This document shows positions 28,581-37,483 of a stretch of 64,000 nucleotides of DNA, in pieces. The position numbers were made by a program, and so were the translations under genes. The stretch's first letter is position 1. The number at the start of each line of letters is the position of its first letter. Origin of the DNA: Vitreoscilla filiformis. GTDB taxonomy: Bacteria > Pseudomonadota > Gammaproteobacteria > Burkholderiales > Burkholderiaceae_C. The notes under the pieces were generated by a model. It searched no databases, was not told where the DNA came from, and was given only the letters and a program-made list of their open reading frames with translations. Location: assembly GCF_002222655.1 (NCBI RefSeq), contig NZ_CP022424.1:186001-250000 (forward strand), written 5' to 3'.

Positions 28581-30242
28581 TCAGCGCCACACCCCAAAAA
28601 GCACGCCGATCTTTTGCCAAAAACTCAGGCGCTCGTCGCTGAGTGCGTCCAGAAAATCCGACAGGCGTTTGGATTTGGTGATGGTGTAGAACGTCAACAG
28701 CGTGCTCAATGTGGCCACAGCCAGGAAAAACAGCACCCGCCGCTCGGGGGAACTGCCGGCCTCGTCCAGCAAGTTCATGCCGAGAAAACCCGTCGTCGTC
28801 GTGCCGATCATGCCCAGGATGGTGACCACCGTCAGCCGCACCACGGTGTTGGCTTGGCGGCGAATGCTGTCGGCGTCCAGGTAGTCACTCATGTCGCGGA
28901 TGCGCTCTTTGACTTCACCGTACAGCCGTTCCGTGCCCAAATGCTGGCTGGTCATCTGGAAAATGGCGCGGGCTTGGGCTTGTTCGGCCACATCGCGGAA
29001 CCAGTAACGGTGCGTGAAGCGCAAAAACCCCTCGAACGCGGCCCGGATGTGGCGCTTGAAACGGCGCACGCTGTCGGCGTCGCCCACATCCAAGGCTTTG
29101 AGGGCTTGGGCCAGCCGATCCGCCACCATCAGCAGCGCCGCTTTCTGGAAGTGCGCGATCAAGAACAGCAAAAAATGCTCATGGCGAAACTGCGCCAACA
29201 CGCCATGCTGGCCGCAGGTGAAAAAGGCCGAGCGCGCATCCCCGACCACCACCAGCGCATGGCCGCAAATCAGGTAGCGCGTGCGCGGGGCGGGGCCTTC
29301 GTCGGCCCAGAAACGGTCGTAGCAATAACGCGCTTCAAAATCGGCCAGATGGGCTTCAGCGTAAGGGAGCTGCGCTCCCTGTGCCGGCGCCCCCGTGACC
29401 AGACCCAAGCGCACAAAATCCGCCCGGCTCAAGGCGCGGGGATCGTCCAACGCCAGCCACGCCATCACCGGCATGCGGTAGTACTCGATTTGGCGAAAGC
29501 GCCAGGCATGGCCCGGATCGTCCGCAGCGGGCAGGCCATCGGGCACCAGCGGTTGCAGCAGCCAGGCCCAATCGGCAGCGATGCGCGGGGCGCGCTGTTC
29601 CCCCACCTGGGTGAGGAACCGCTCACGCGCTTGGGCGTCGGACGCCACCAACACGTCGCCCTGCGCATCCAGCCATTCCATGCTCACCGGTGAGTGCATC
29701 GCCCGACCGCTGGCGTCCCAACCGCTCGGATAACCCCGGCCCAGGCGGTACAACAGTTCTTGCGCCTGCGGCAAGCTCAACTCGGCGCCTGCCAGCTCGA
29801 CGTGCAGCAACACCTGACCCACATCGAAAAAGAAATACAGCGCCACCTGCTGCACCTGCAAGGTGATGGGCGCGGCCTCTGGATGCAGCACCACGCGCAC
29901 GGCGGCCACGTCTTGGCGACGCAGCACTTGCATGGCGGCGTCGGGTTGGCCGTTGGCGTCCACCTCACCGAACAGGAAACGCTGCACAAAAGGCAAGAAG
30001 GTGACGAACTCGTGGTAGTGCCGTTCGTGAAAATCCTGCCCCGATGGGCTGAACCCATTGGCCACCGCCTGCCAAGGGTTGACGGCTCCGGGGGCCAAGC
30101 TGGCACCGATGGCCTGCCAAGGCCGGCGCAGCGCGGAGCCCGTTTCTTCTTGCCCACGCGGGGGCACCAGCCGCAACGGCCATAGCAGAGATTGGCGGTA
30201 CTGGCGCACACAAGGCACGGTGCTGGCGGAGGGTTGAAGCAT
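28581..30242 (-). CDS. CorA-like membrane protein with long N-terminal domain
   Basis: A 553-residue protein. The C-terminus has the two-helix arrangement of CorA/MIT metal channels: a first helix ending with the GMN signature (residues 488-490, in GFLGMNLLDEAG), a short acidic loop, a second helix and a cytosolic tail. Before it is a long helical region (about 390-470) resembling the CorA stalk. The N-terminal about 380 residues are much longer than in classical CorA (E. coli CorA is 316 residues in all) and resemble nothing I recognise. Divalent metal transport is an inference from the C-terminus. ATG 30242 is preferred to upstream in-frame starts that run across the divergent promoter. Confidence 0.7.
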   Translation of the reverse strand: MLQPSASTVPCVRQYRQSLLWPLRLVPPRGQEETGSALRRPWQAIGASLAPGAVNPWQAVANGFSPSGQDFHERHYHEFVTFLPFVQRFLFGEVDANGQPDAAMQVLRRQDVAAVRVVLHPEAAPITLQVQQVALYFFFDVGQVLLHVELAGAELSLPQAQELLYRLGRGYPSGWDASGRAMHSPVSMEWLDAQGDVLVASDAQARERFLTQVGEQRAPRIAADWAWLLQPLVPDGLPAADDPGHAWRFRQIEYYRMPVMAWLALDDPRALSRADFVRLGLVTGAPAQGAQLPYAEAHLADFEARYCYDRFWADEGPAPRTRYLICGHALVVVGDARSAFFTCGQHGVLAQFRHEHFLLFLIAHFQKAALLMVADRLAQALKALDVGDADSVRRFKRHIRAAFEGFLRFTHRYWFRDVAEQAQARAIFQMTSQHLGTERLYGEVKERIRDMSDYLDADSIRRQANTVVRLTVVTILGMIGTTTTGFLGMNLLDEAGSSPERRVLFFLAVATLSTLLTFYTITKSKRLSDFLDALSDERLSFWQKIGVLFGVWR

Positions 30243-30355
30243 CGTCCGAGTATAAAAAGGGCATGGACAAGCATTCGCCGTCGATTTCTTCCGCCGCAGC
30301 CGCCGAAGAACGCCTGGAGCCCGCAGAGGAAACCTGCTTCGCGGACACTCCGACC

Positions 30356-31309
30356 ATGTCAAAACCCTCTCACACCCACCGCCCGGTACACGCGCAGCGT
30401 GTGCAAAACCTCCATGCCAACGGTGTGACGCTGCACGTGGTGCGCGATGGCCCACCCACCGCCGAACCCTTGCTGCTCATCCCGGGCTTCGCCATGCAGT
30501 TGACGGACTGGCCGCGTGGCCTGATCGATCAACTGGTGGAGGCGGGTTTCCACGTCATCCGTTTCGATCTGCGGGACATGGGTTTGAGCGAGTCGATGGA
30601 CTCGCATGGCCAAGCCGGGCTGGTGCAAGCGGTGCTGTGGCGCACCTTCGGGGCCAGTGCCATGGTGCCCTACACCCTGGCCGATTTGGCCGACGATGCC
30701 GCCGCCCTGCTCACGGCCTTGGAAGTGCCCAGCGCCCATGTGTGCGGCGTGTCCATGGGGGGCATGGTGGCGCAGCACCTGGTGGCCCGCCATCCGCAGC
30801 GCGTGCGCAGTTTGACGCTGATGATGACCACCACCGGTTCGCCCTGGGTGCCCCGCGCCTCACCGTTGCTGTTGAGCCGCTTGCAGATGGAGCCGCCTTC
30901 GTGGAATCAGTCGGAGGCGCTGGTGCAACACTTCGTCAATTTGTACAGCGCCATCGGCAGCCCCGGCTTTCCCGAGCCGACCCACGAGCTGCGCGAACGG
31001 GTCGAAGCGGGGTTGAAACGATCCTACCGACCGCAGGCGCTGTCTCGCCAGATGGCGGCGGTGGTGTCCGATGGCGATTGCACGCCGCTGCTGCGCACCA
31101 TCCATGTGCCCACCGTGGTGATCCACGGCAGCGACGATGTGATGGTGCCCGTGGGCGCCGGGCGCGACTTGGCCCGGCGCATCCCCGGGGCGATCTACGA
31201 CGAGATTCCCGGGTTGGGCCACGATTTCCCCCGCGCTTTGTGGCCTCGGTTTGTGCGCAACATCGCCCAAGTGGCGCGCCAGGCACGTCAGCGCCCGGCA
31301 TCGCCCTGA
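30356..31309 (+). CDS. Alpha/beta hydrolase
   Basis: A 317-residue cytosolic hydrolase. The oxyanion strand LLLIPGFAMQLTDW is followed by FDLRDMGLSES, the nucleophile elbow GVSMGGMVAQ with Ser133, an acid at Asp260 or Asp261 (HGSDDVMVP) and His289 (PGLGHDFP). The layout matches esterases of the aclacinomycin methylesterase/EstA kind; the natural substrate is unknown. ATG 30356 begins a typical domain; an upstream in-frame ATG at 30263 would add 31 unstructured residues and cannot be excluded. Confidence 0.8.
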   Translation: MSKPSHTHRPVHAQRVQNLHANGVTLHVVRDGPPTAEPLLLIPGFAMQLTDWPRGLIDQLVEAGFHVIRFDLRDMGLSESMDSHGQAGLVQAVLWRTFGASAMVPYTLADLADDAAALLTALEVPSAHVCGVSMGGMVAQHLVARHPQRVRSLTLMMTTTGSPWVPRASPLLLSRLQMEPPSWNQSEALVQHFVNLYSAIGSPGFPEPTHELRERVEAGLKRSYRPQALSRQMAAVVSDGDCTPLLRTIHVPTVVIHGSDDVMVPVGAGRDLARRIPGAIYDEIPGLGHDFPRALWPRFVRNIAQVARQARQRPASP

Positions 31310-31314
31310 CACCC

Positions 31315-34300
31315 TCACATGGCTTGGATGGAAGCCAAACAGGCGTCGAACTGGGAACGGTCCATGCCCGCACACGCGCCTTGCGGGTACACAAACACCG
31401 ACGAGGCGTAGTTCAACCCGGCCTCCGAGCGCGGTGACTCCTTGGCTTGCGCTTGGGCCGAATACACCGAACCGGTGTAACGAATCCACAGCAGGTTGCT
31501 GCCCCGATCCTGCCAAACCAGCTTGCCCGTGCGGTCGGCCATCACCTCGTTGAGTGAGTTGGCGTGGACGAAGTAGCGCGTGGCGGTGGGGGTGGCGTCG
31601 GTGCTGTCCGGGTTGTTGGCGGCATCGAGCAGCGGATATTCCCGGTTAAAGCGCCGCCCCGCGATGATGTAACCCGCCGCCGTGAACCGGCCATCAAACG
31701 GGATGGCGATCACGAATTCATCGGTGGTGCGATAAGCGTTGTCCACGTCGAACGTGACGAAACGCGGTTGGCGCGCATGGGTCGGGAAACGCAGGGCATA
31801 ACGCCCCTTGGGCACCACGGCAAAGTGGCGCATCCAACCCAACTTCCACGAACAGGCATAGCCGTCGGGCGGCGGGTTGCGGAAATCGCAGTTTTGCGTC
31901 ACGCCTTGGCTGTCCACCCACTTGTCGTAACCGTCGTCGATGTTCCAAACGTCGATGAGGGTGTCCCCGGCCTCGTTTTGGCGTTCCACGCGCATGGCCG
32001 CCGAGAAGGTAAAGCGCGAGCTGTCCACATCCGTCTGGAAGCTGGAGACACCGTAGTACGGGCCTTCACACGCACTGCCGTTGAGGCCATCGCCAGCGGT
32101 GCTGCCGTCCAGCGCCACACAGCGCCGGCCACTGGTCAAGAACGGTACGTTGTGAACCACGTAGTAGTTTTTCGGGCCCCAGTAACCGTAGGGATCCCAC
32201 AGCGCCCCAGAAAGCACCCAGTTTTCGGCCCGGTTGTGGACGGCCTGCAACATCGGCGGCAAGCTGCGGTAGCCCGGGTGGCTGTTGATCATGCGGTTGC
32301 CGTTGTTGCGGATCGTGCCTTTCTCCAAGGGACGCAGGTAGTAATCGTCCGTCATGAAAGCACCGCTGGGGGTGTCTTTCTTGAAGGGGAAGTTGACGAA
32401 GACGTTGTTCTTCATGTCCACCGCCGAGTGGTAGGTGGCCAGGCCCACGGGGGGCGTCACCCGGCTCGGATACCCCTTGCCGACGTTCAGGCTGTGCCCC
32501 ACCAGCAGCACGCGCTGGATCACACCGTTCGTGACAGCGCCAGCGAAATAGGTGCCAGCGTTGTCCGCCGTGACCCACTCTTGGTAGTTGGGTTTGCCGG
32601 TGTGGTTGCGATAGGCCCCGGTCGCCCCGACGATGCCAGTTTTGTAAATCGTGCTGCCCTTGACCGTGAAGGTGGTCTGACGGCCACAGTAATCCCAGAA
32701 ATTGCCGTTGCCGTCGTAACACGGCTTGCTGTCGCCCATGGGGTTGTAGGCGGTGGAGACGAGTGTGCCCGGGCTGGCTTCGGGACGAGCATTGTTATCG
32801 TCTTGCGGCGTCAGATCCATCAACTGGCCAGGGCCGCCGGTGGAGTGAGACACGTTGCCTTCAATCTGCTTGAGCTTGATGAAACGCGGGTACAGCGCCA
32901 CTTTGCGAGACAGCCCCAGCGTGCGTTCCGGAAACGCCAGCCACAAACCGTTGCCCAGGGCATCGCCGGTGTGGTTGTTGGTCAGGGTGTTGTCTGGGTT
33001 GGTCATCCAAACTGCGGAAGGGCCGGCCTCGTACACCTGCGAGCCCTCATGCACCTTGAGCAGTTTGTCGGCGTTAGGCGAACGCACCTTGAGCACCAAG
33101 TTGTCAGAGATGACGTTGCGCCGCTCGGTAGCATCCTCCAAGAAAATGGCGTGGCCCTTGATGTTGTAACAAATGTTGTTGCGCACCTGCACGCCGTTGG
33201 TGCTATGGATGACGATGCAGCGCTGGGCCGAGTCCCAAATGGCGCTGTTGCGGATCACATGGCCGGTGGCGTCACCGCGCTGGAGACCCGTGTTGATGTC
33301 ATAACTCAAGAGGTGCCAGTGGATGGGGTAGCGTGCCAGTTTGCCTGCCTGGCCAACGCGGCGAAACTCGACGCCATCGACCACCACCTTGGAATCCAAG
33401 CCCATGATCAGCATGTGTGCGCCGAACCCGTGGTGATTCCAAGCGTCGTCATTGGCGCCCTGAATGACGATGCGCCGGGACAGGTTGCCGACCTCAGCGC
33501 GTGAGTCCAGCACCGTGGGGAACGGGGTGGAAGGCGGGGCAAAGCTGCTTTGCGGCTGCAAGCTCATGCCTTGGTCGGTGAGGTACTGGAGCCGTCCCCA
33601 GCGTGCAGTCTTCAGCCCGGAGCCCAGTGTGATGTTGGTGCCACTGGCGTTTTGCGCCAGCGTGACTTGCTCGGTGGTCGCTTGTTGATAGAAGTCGGTC
33701 GGAGCGAAGATGAGCTGATCGCCTTTGCGCCAGGAGACGCCGTTTTTCAGCGTGGCCGTGCGGGTGTATGAGGGCAGATGCTGGTTGAGCTGTGTCCACG
33801 TCGGCCCCGTGAACTGGCCATACAGCAGCAGCGACCCGCCGACCACATTGAACCCCCGAGAAATACCGTCGTTGTCCACCGTGGTGTCGGTGTTGGTGCG
33901 TAGCCCGGTCAGGGTGATGGTGGCTTGGTGGGTGAAAGGCGCCGCAGCGCTACCGATTTCCAAACGCCCGGTCAGCAAAATGTTGCGGGCACTGAGTTTC
34001 ACGTCGCGCCGGTCTTCGAACACCAATGCGCCTTTGATGGTCAAGGCTGGCAGGCTGGGCGGATCCATGTCCAGAATGACGGTGGTGCCGCTCGGAATGA
34101 CCACTTCACTCACCCCGCGCAGATCGGTGGCCGTTTTAGGCAGGCCGCTGTTGGCCGCCGACCAGCGCACCGTGGTGGCTTCGGCAGTGGCGACCAAGCG
34201 GGTGCCGTTGGCGGCAGTGTGGGCCTCGGCAGTGCTGGCCAGGGCCTGCGCCAGCAGTACATGCGATGAGTGATCCGCCTCAGCCGCTTGGGCCGTGGCG

Positions 34301-34404
34301 CGCAAGGTGGTGGTATCGGTGGTGCAGATGTCTGCGTCGTCACCGCCTCCGCATCCGTTCAGAGCAACCGCAGCCCCCAGAAGGGCCCATAACCGATGGT
34401 GCAT
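31315..34404 (-). CDS. G8-domain, parallel beta-helix lipoprotein (CEMIP/TMEM2-like)
   Basis: A 1029-residue exported lipoprotein; lipobox ALNGC with Cys18. Residues about 75-200 form a G8 domain (VVIPSGTTVILDMD, then LTIKGALVFED), the module of CEMIP/KIAA1199, TMEM2 and related proteins. Residues about 300-720 look like a right-handed beta-helix with repeated N-rich turns (for example VRNNICYNIKGHAIFLED). A conserved-looking motif ARYPIHWHLL (357-366) matches the equivalent histidine-rich site of eukaryotic CEMIP-family proteins, implicated there in hyaluronan turnover. The C-terminal third is a separate beta-rich region with several cysteines. The protein probably sits on the outer membrane and binds or cleaves a polysaccharide. 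It is a single-gene unit. Confidence 0.8.
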   Translation of the reverse strand: MHHRLWALLGAAVALNGCGGGDDADICTTDTTTLRATAQAAEADHSSHVLLAQALASTAEAHTAANGTRLVATAEATTVRWSAANSGLPKTATDLRGVSEVVIPSGTTVILDMDPPSLPALTIKGALVFEDRRDVKLSARNILLTGRLEIGSAAAPFTHQATITLTGLRTNTDTTVDNDGISRGFNVVGGSLLLYGQFTGPTWTQLNQHLPSYTRTATLKNGVSWRKGDQLIFAPTDFYQQATTEQVTLAQNASGTNITLGSGLKTARWGRLQYLTDQGMSLQPQSSFAPPSTPFPTVLDSRAEVGNLSRRIVIQGANDDAWNHHGFGAHMLIMGLDSKVVVDGVEFRRVGQAGKLARYPIHWHLLSYDINTGLQRGDATGHVIRNSAIWDSAQRCIVIHSTNGVQVRNNICYNIKGHAIFLEDATERRNVISDNLVLKVRSPNADKLLKVHEGSQVYEAGPSAVWMTNPDNTLTNNHTGDALGNGLWLAFPERTLGLSRKVALYPRFIKLKQIEGNVSHSTGGPGQLMDLTPQDDNNARPEASPGTLVSTAYNPMGDSKPCYDGNGNFWDYCGRQTTFTVKGSTIYKTGIVGATGAYRNHTGKPNYQEWVTADNAGTYFAGAVTNGVIQRVLLVGHSLNVGKGYPSRVTPPVGLATYHSAVDMKNNVFVNFPFKKDTPSGAFMTDDYYLRPLEKGTIRNNGNRMINSHPGYRSLPPMLQAVHNRAENWVLSGALWDPYGYWGPKNYYVVHNVPFLTSGRRCVALDGSTAGDGLNGSACEGPYYGVSSFQTDVDSSRFTFSAAMRVERQNEAGDTLIDVWNIDDGYDKWVDSQGVTQNCDFRNPPPDGYACSWKLGWMRHFAVVPKGRYALRFPTHARQPRFVTFDVDNAYRTTDEFVIAIPFDGRFTAAGYIIAGRRFNREYPLLDAANNPDSTDATPTATRYFVHANSLNEVMADRTGKLVWQDRGSNLLWIRYTGSVYSAQAQAKESPRSEAGLNYASSVFVYPQGACAGMDRSQFDACLASIQAM

Positions 34405-34550
34405 GTCAATTCCCTTGATTCCAACTCAGCCGGGCGCTGGGCTTGCGCCCCTTGGCTGCGCATTTTCCGGGCGCTGACACTGGGATTGACGGGAATTTAC
34501 ACATTGCAAAACAAGAAGTAACACAAAGCAGTGGTGTAGCCTCGCGAATG

Positions 34551-34570
34551 CGCCACCCATGGGGGTGGCG
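34551..34570 (+). promoter_or_regulatory. Perfect 8-bp hairpin in the methyltransferase leader
   Basis: CGCCACCC and GGGTGGCG form a perfect eight-base-pair stem with an ATGG loop. It ends 21 bases before the GTG start of the methyltransferase gene and just ahead of its CGGAG ribosome-binding site. There is no T-run, so it is not a classic terminator. It may be a leader structure affecting translation, or a protein operator. Confidence 0.4.
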
Positions 34571-34591
34571 TTCCTTACAACGGAGCATCTT

Positions 34592-35200
34592 GTGCGTACT
34601 TTTCTTCACGTGGGCTGCGGTTCCAAGCGCAAAGACCAAACCACCGCAGGCTTCAACACCCCCGACTGGCAAGAGCGGCGTTTTGACATCGACCCTGCCG
34701 CCCGCCCCGACATCGTCGGCACCATGACGGACATGTCAGCCGTGGCATCGGCGTCGGTGAATGCGGTGTTTTCCAGCCACAACATCGAACACCTGTACCC
34801 GCACGAAGTGCCGGTGGCGCTGGCCGAGTTTCGGCGCGTGCTCACCCCCGATGGGTTTGTGGTGATCACCTGCCCGGATTTGCAATCCGTGTGCGCCGCC
34901 GTGGCCGAAGACAAGCTGGACGACCCTCTCTACAAATCCCCCGCCGGCCCGATCTCGCCGTTGGACATCTTGTACGGCCACCGGGCCTCGATGCAACGCG
35001 GCAACCTGTTCATGGCCCACCGGTGCGGGTTCACGGCCAAGGTGTTGATCGCGGCGCTGCGGGCGGCGGGCTTCACGTCGGTGGCTTGCACCAAGCGGGC
35101 GGCACCGTTTTTCGATCTGTACGCCGTGGCCACCCGCGAGCCCAGCAGCCGCGAAGTGCTCGAACAGTTGGCGCAGTTGCACTTCCCCAAGCGTACTTGA
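34592..35200 (+). CDS. SAM-dependent methyltransferase (type 11)
   Basis: A 202-residue class I methyltransferase. The start GTG 34592 has CGGAG upstream and gives the natural N-terminus VRTFLHVGCGSKRK, whose HVGCG is the SAM-binding motif I. The DIDP motif, SSHNIEHLYPHEV and EFRRVLTPDGFVVITCPDL are the remaining motifs of the family. The substrate is unknown; similar short methyltransferases occur in cell-surface and glycan clusters. It diverges from the G8 lipoprotein gene. Confidence 0.8.
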   Translation: MRTFLHVGCGSKRKDQTTAGFNTPDWQERRFDIDPAARPDIVGTMTDMSAVASASVNAVFSSHNIEHLYPHEVPVALAEFRRVLTPDGFVVITCPDLQSVCAAVAEDKLDDPLYKSPAGPISPLDILYGHRASMQRGNLFMAHRCGFTAKVLIAALRAAGFTSVACTKRAAPFFDLYAVATREPSSREVLEQLAQLHFPKRT

Positions 35201-35203
35201 GGC

Positions 35204-35791
35204 TCAATCTCGCCACGTCACCCCATCGGCCACGGCAGGTCGGGGGCGTGGCGGTTTGACCCGCGTCGGCGTGCCCAGGCTGATGAAACACACCGCCTGT
35301 TCGTGCGGAGCCACATCAAACGCCTGACGCATGGCCTCGCCCTGCAACGCCTTCCCGCCCGACAAACCACTGCCCCAGCCGCGTGCATGCGCCGCCAGCA
35401 GCACGTTTTGCACCGCCGCCCCCACAGCCAGCAAGCGCTCCCAGGGCGGCACGTCGCTGTCATCACCGCCGAGGCGGGCGATCACCAGCACCAACACCGC
35501 GCCCCGCTGCGCTTTGGCACGGGCATCGGCCAGTTGTTCGGGCAGGGCGTGCGGGTCACGCGCCAGCAGGCTGTGGGCGAAGACTTCGCCCAGCCGCTCA
35601 CGCGCTTGCGGCCCCAGCACCACAAAACGCCATGGCGTCAGGCGGCCATGATCCGGTGCCGCCGCCGCAGCGCGAAACAGCGCCTCCAGCGTCGCGGCAT
35701 CCGGCCCCGGTTCCCCCAGATGTTTGGGGCCGATGTGTTGGCGGGTGTGGATCAGCGCATCACACAGTTCAACAGGAAAAGACAGGTTCAT
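35204..35791 (-). CDS. Nitroreductase-family FMN enzyme
   Basis: A 195-residue single-domain nitroreductase. The start of the fold contains APDHGRLTPWRFVVL, the FMN phosphate-binding region, and AAVQNVLLAAHARGWGS is the usual second FMN motif. Relatives (YdjA-like) reduce nitro compounds or quinones with NAD(P)H. It begins 10 bases after ccmI on the same strand and is probably the last cistron of the fnr-ccm transcript. ATG 35791 gives the normal family length. Confidence 0.85.
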   Translation of the reverse strand: MNLSFPVELCDALIHTRQHIGPKHLGEPGPDAATLEALFRAAAAAPDHGRLTPWRFVVLGPQARERLGEVFAHSLLARDPHALPEQLADARAKAQRGAVLVLVIARLGGDDSDVPPWERLLAVGAAVQNVLLAAHARGWGSGLSGGKALQGEAMRQAFDVAPHEQAVCFISLGTPTRVKPPRPRPAVADGVTWRD

Positions 35792-35801
35792 GGGCAGGCT
35801 T

Positions 35802-36494
35802 TCAACGCCCCGGTGCCGGAGCCATGCGCGGATCTTCGCCGCGTTCCAGCCGAGCGATGGCCCCATCCAGCGCTTGACGATCCGGGCTGCCGACGGCGTA
35901 CTGTTCGCGCAGGCGGGTGAAGGCTTGTCGGGCCAAGGCCATGTCGCCCTGATCCAGCGCCGCCAGCCCGTGCAACATCAACACCTTCGGGTGCTGCGGT
36001 GCCAGGGAAACGGCTTGGCGCAGCAGGCCCACACTGGTGTCATCAAAGTGATGTTCGGCGCTGAGGATGCGGGCTTCGAGCCAATCGGTCAGCACGTCCA
36101 CATCTTGCGTGGCCCGTTCGCCGACACGGGCGTAGGCTTGCGCCGCTTCCGCCGTCCGACCGGTGACTCGCAGCGAGCGCGCCAGCATCAACCAGCCCTC
36201 CGGGTCATTGGGCTGGCGCTCCAGGCGTTCAGCCAGACGCTGCACCCGGTCTTCGATCTGCGTCGCTGCCGATTCGCGCTCCGCCGGATTCAAGGCCCGA
36301 GGGTGCCCCAGCAGCGCATACAGCCCGATCACCGCCAACGGCACACCCAGCCACAGCGCCCACCGAGCGCCGCGCTCGCTCAAACCGTCACGCCCGACGG
36401 CCCACACCAAACTGGCGCCAAAGATCCCCACCAGCGCAGCGGCGCTGCCCAAAAACGGCAGCAGCCACGGCGGCGGATTCAACCAAGCGTTCAT
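35802..36494 (-). CDS. ccmI: Cytochrome c maturation protein CcmI (TPR)
   Basis: A 230-residue membrane-anchored TPR protein. Two transmembrane helices (about 10-32 and 45-62) are followed by periplasmic tetratricopeptide repeats (for example DPEGWLMLARSLRVTGRTAEAAQAYARVG). CcmI captures apocytochrome c and delivers it to the CcmF/H haem ligation complex. Its ATG overlaps the stop of the upstream ccmG-ccmH reading frame. It serves the adjacent NapB and NapC multihaem proteins among others. Confidence 0.88.
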   Translation of the reverse strand: MNAWLNPPPWLLPFLGSAAALVGIFGASLVWAVGRDGLSERGARWALWLGVPLAVIGLYALLGHPRALNPAERESAATQIEDRVQRLAERLERQPNDPEGWLMLARSLRVTGRTAEAAQAYARVGERATQDVDVLTDWLEARILSAEHHFDDTSVGLLRQAVSLAPQHPKVLMLHGLAALDQGDMALARQAFTRLREQYAVGSPDRQALDGAIARLERGEDPRMAPAPGR

Positions 36495-37483
36495 GCCGAG
36501 GCCTCCTCATTCGCTGCTGAAACTGCCGCTCGCTGGGCCTGACGCTGCAAATGGCGCCACGCTCCCCAAGCTGCGCCCAGCAGCAACAGCAGCGGCCCCA
36601 GCCACAGCAGCACGGTGCGGGCGCTCCACGGCGGGCGGTAGGTGACGAAATCGCCGTAACGCTCCACCAAAAAACGGCGGATCTCATCGTCCGATTCCCC
36701 GGCGAGGATGTGCTCGCGCATCTCCCGTTTCAGGTCGAGTGCCAGCCCGGCGGTGGAGTCGGCCAGCGATTCGTTTTGGCACACCAAACAGCGCAGTTCG
36801 GCGCTGAGGGCGTGCAGGCGGTCGTCGTCGGCTGGGTGCCACGGCCCCCTCTCCCCAACCCCTCCCCCGCGAGGGGGGAGGGGCTTTGACAGTATTTCTC
36901 CCTCTCCCCTCGTGGGAGAGGGCCGGGGAGAGGGGGCGAGTGCCACCAACCTCGGCAACAACTCCCGCGCCACAACCTCCGCCGTCAGCGCCCCCGCATG
37001 CCGAAACACGATGCGCCCTTGCGCATCCACCACAAACGTTTCCGGCGCGCCGTACACGCCCAACTCGATGCCCATGCGCCCGTCCGCATCCACCAGCGAG
37101 GTGGCGAACGGGTCGCCCAGGCGTTGCAGCCAGGCGCGGGCCTCGGTGGCATCGTCCTTGTAATTCAGGCCGATGAGCTGGCCGCCCCGCCCCTGCGCCC
37201 GCAGCGTCGCCGCCAGCGAAAGCAACACCGGATGCTCTTCCCGGCACGTTCCGCACCAGCTCGCCCAAACGTTGACGATGCGTGCTTGGCCGCGCCAATC
37301 CCGCCGCCCGTCCACCAGGCCGGCTTGCAGCAACTGCGGCAAGGCCCGATCTGGCCACAGCGTGCCCACGCGCACCGAGGGCAACTCACGCGGATCGTGG
37401 CGCATCCCCACCGCCAACAGCCCCAGCAACGCCAACCCGCACAAGGCGGCGAGGATCACGCCGGTTTTCATCGGGTTCTTCAT
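36491..37483 (-). CDS. ccmG-ccmH: CcmG-CcmH fusion joined by a repeat-encoded linker
   Basis: One 330-residue frame carries two proteins that are normally separate. Residues 1-182 are CcmG/DsbE: an N-terminal anchor helix (7-27), then a thioredoxin fold with WASWCGTC (Cys77, Cys80) and GAPETFVVD. Residues about 214-330 are CcmH: ELRCLVCQN with Cys232 and Cys235, a helical hairpin, and a C-terminal membrane helix (about 290-307). The join (about 183-213) is encoded by a 92-bp palindromic repeat. CcmH has lost its own signal peptide, but the CcmG anchor already places the chain in the periplasm, so the topology still works. Both redox centres are intact. The start is fixed by ATGA overlap with ccmF. 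Confidence 0.88.
   Translation of the reverse strand: MKNPMKTGVILAALCGLALLGLLAVGMRHDPRELPSVRVGTLWPDRALPQLLQAGLVDGRRDWRGQARIVNVWASWCGTCREEHPVLLSLAATLRAQGRGGQLIGLNYKDDATEARAWLQRLGDPFATSLVDADGRMGIELGVYGAPETFVVDAQGRIVFRHAGALTAEVVARELLPRLVALAPSPRPSPTRGEGEILSKPLPPRGGGVGERGPWHPADDDRLHALSAELRCLVCQNESLADSTAGLALDLKREMREHILAGESDDEIRRFLVERYGDFVTYRPPWSARTVLLWLGPLLLLLGAAWGAWRHLQRQAQRAAVSAANEEASA
36845..36936. repeat. Dispersed palindromic repeat element, copy 1 (in ccmG-ccmH)
   Basis: A 92-base element made of two C-rich/G-rich inverted hairpins separated by a short AT-containing spacer. Its reverse complement is closely similar to the copy in cas3. It is read in frame as SPRPSPTRGEGEI...GERG within the CcmG-CcmH protein. 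Confidence 0.85.

Noticed and set aside
36845..36936. The C-rich/G-rich palindromes considered as intrinsic terminators
   Set aside because: They lie inside intact coding frames, lack T-runs, and recur with the same sequence in cas3.
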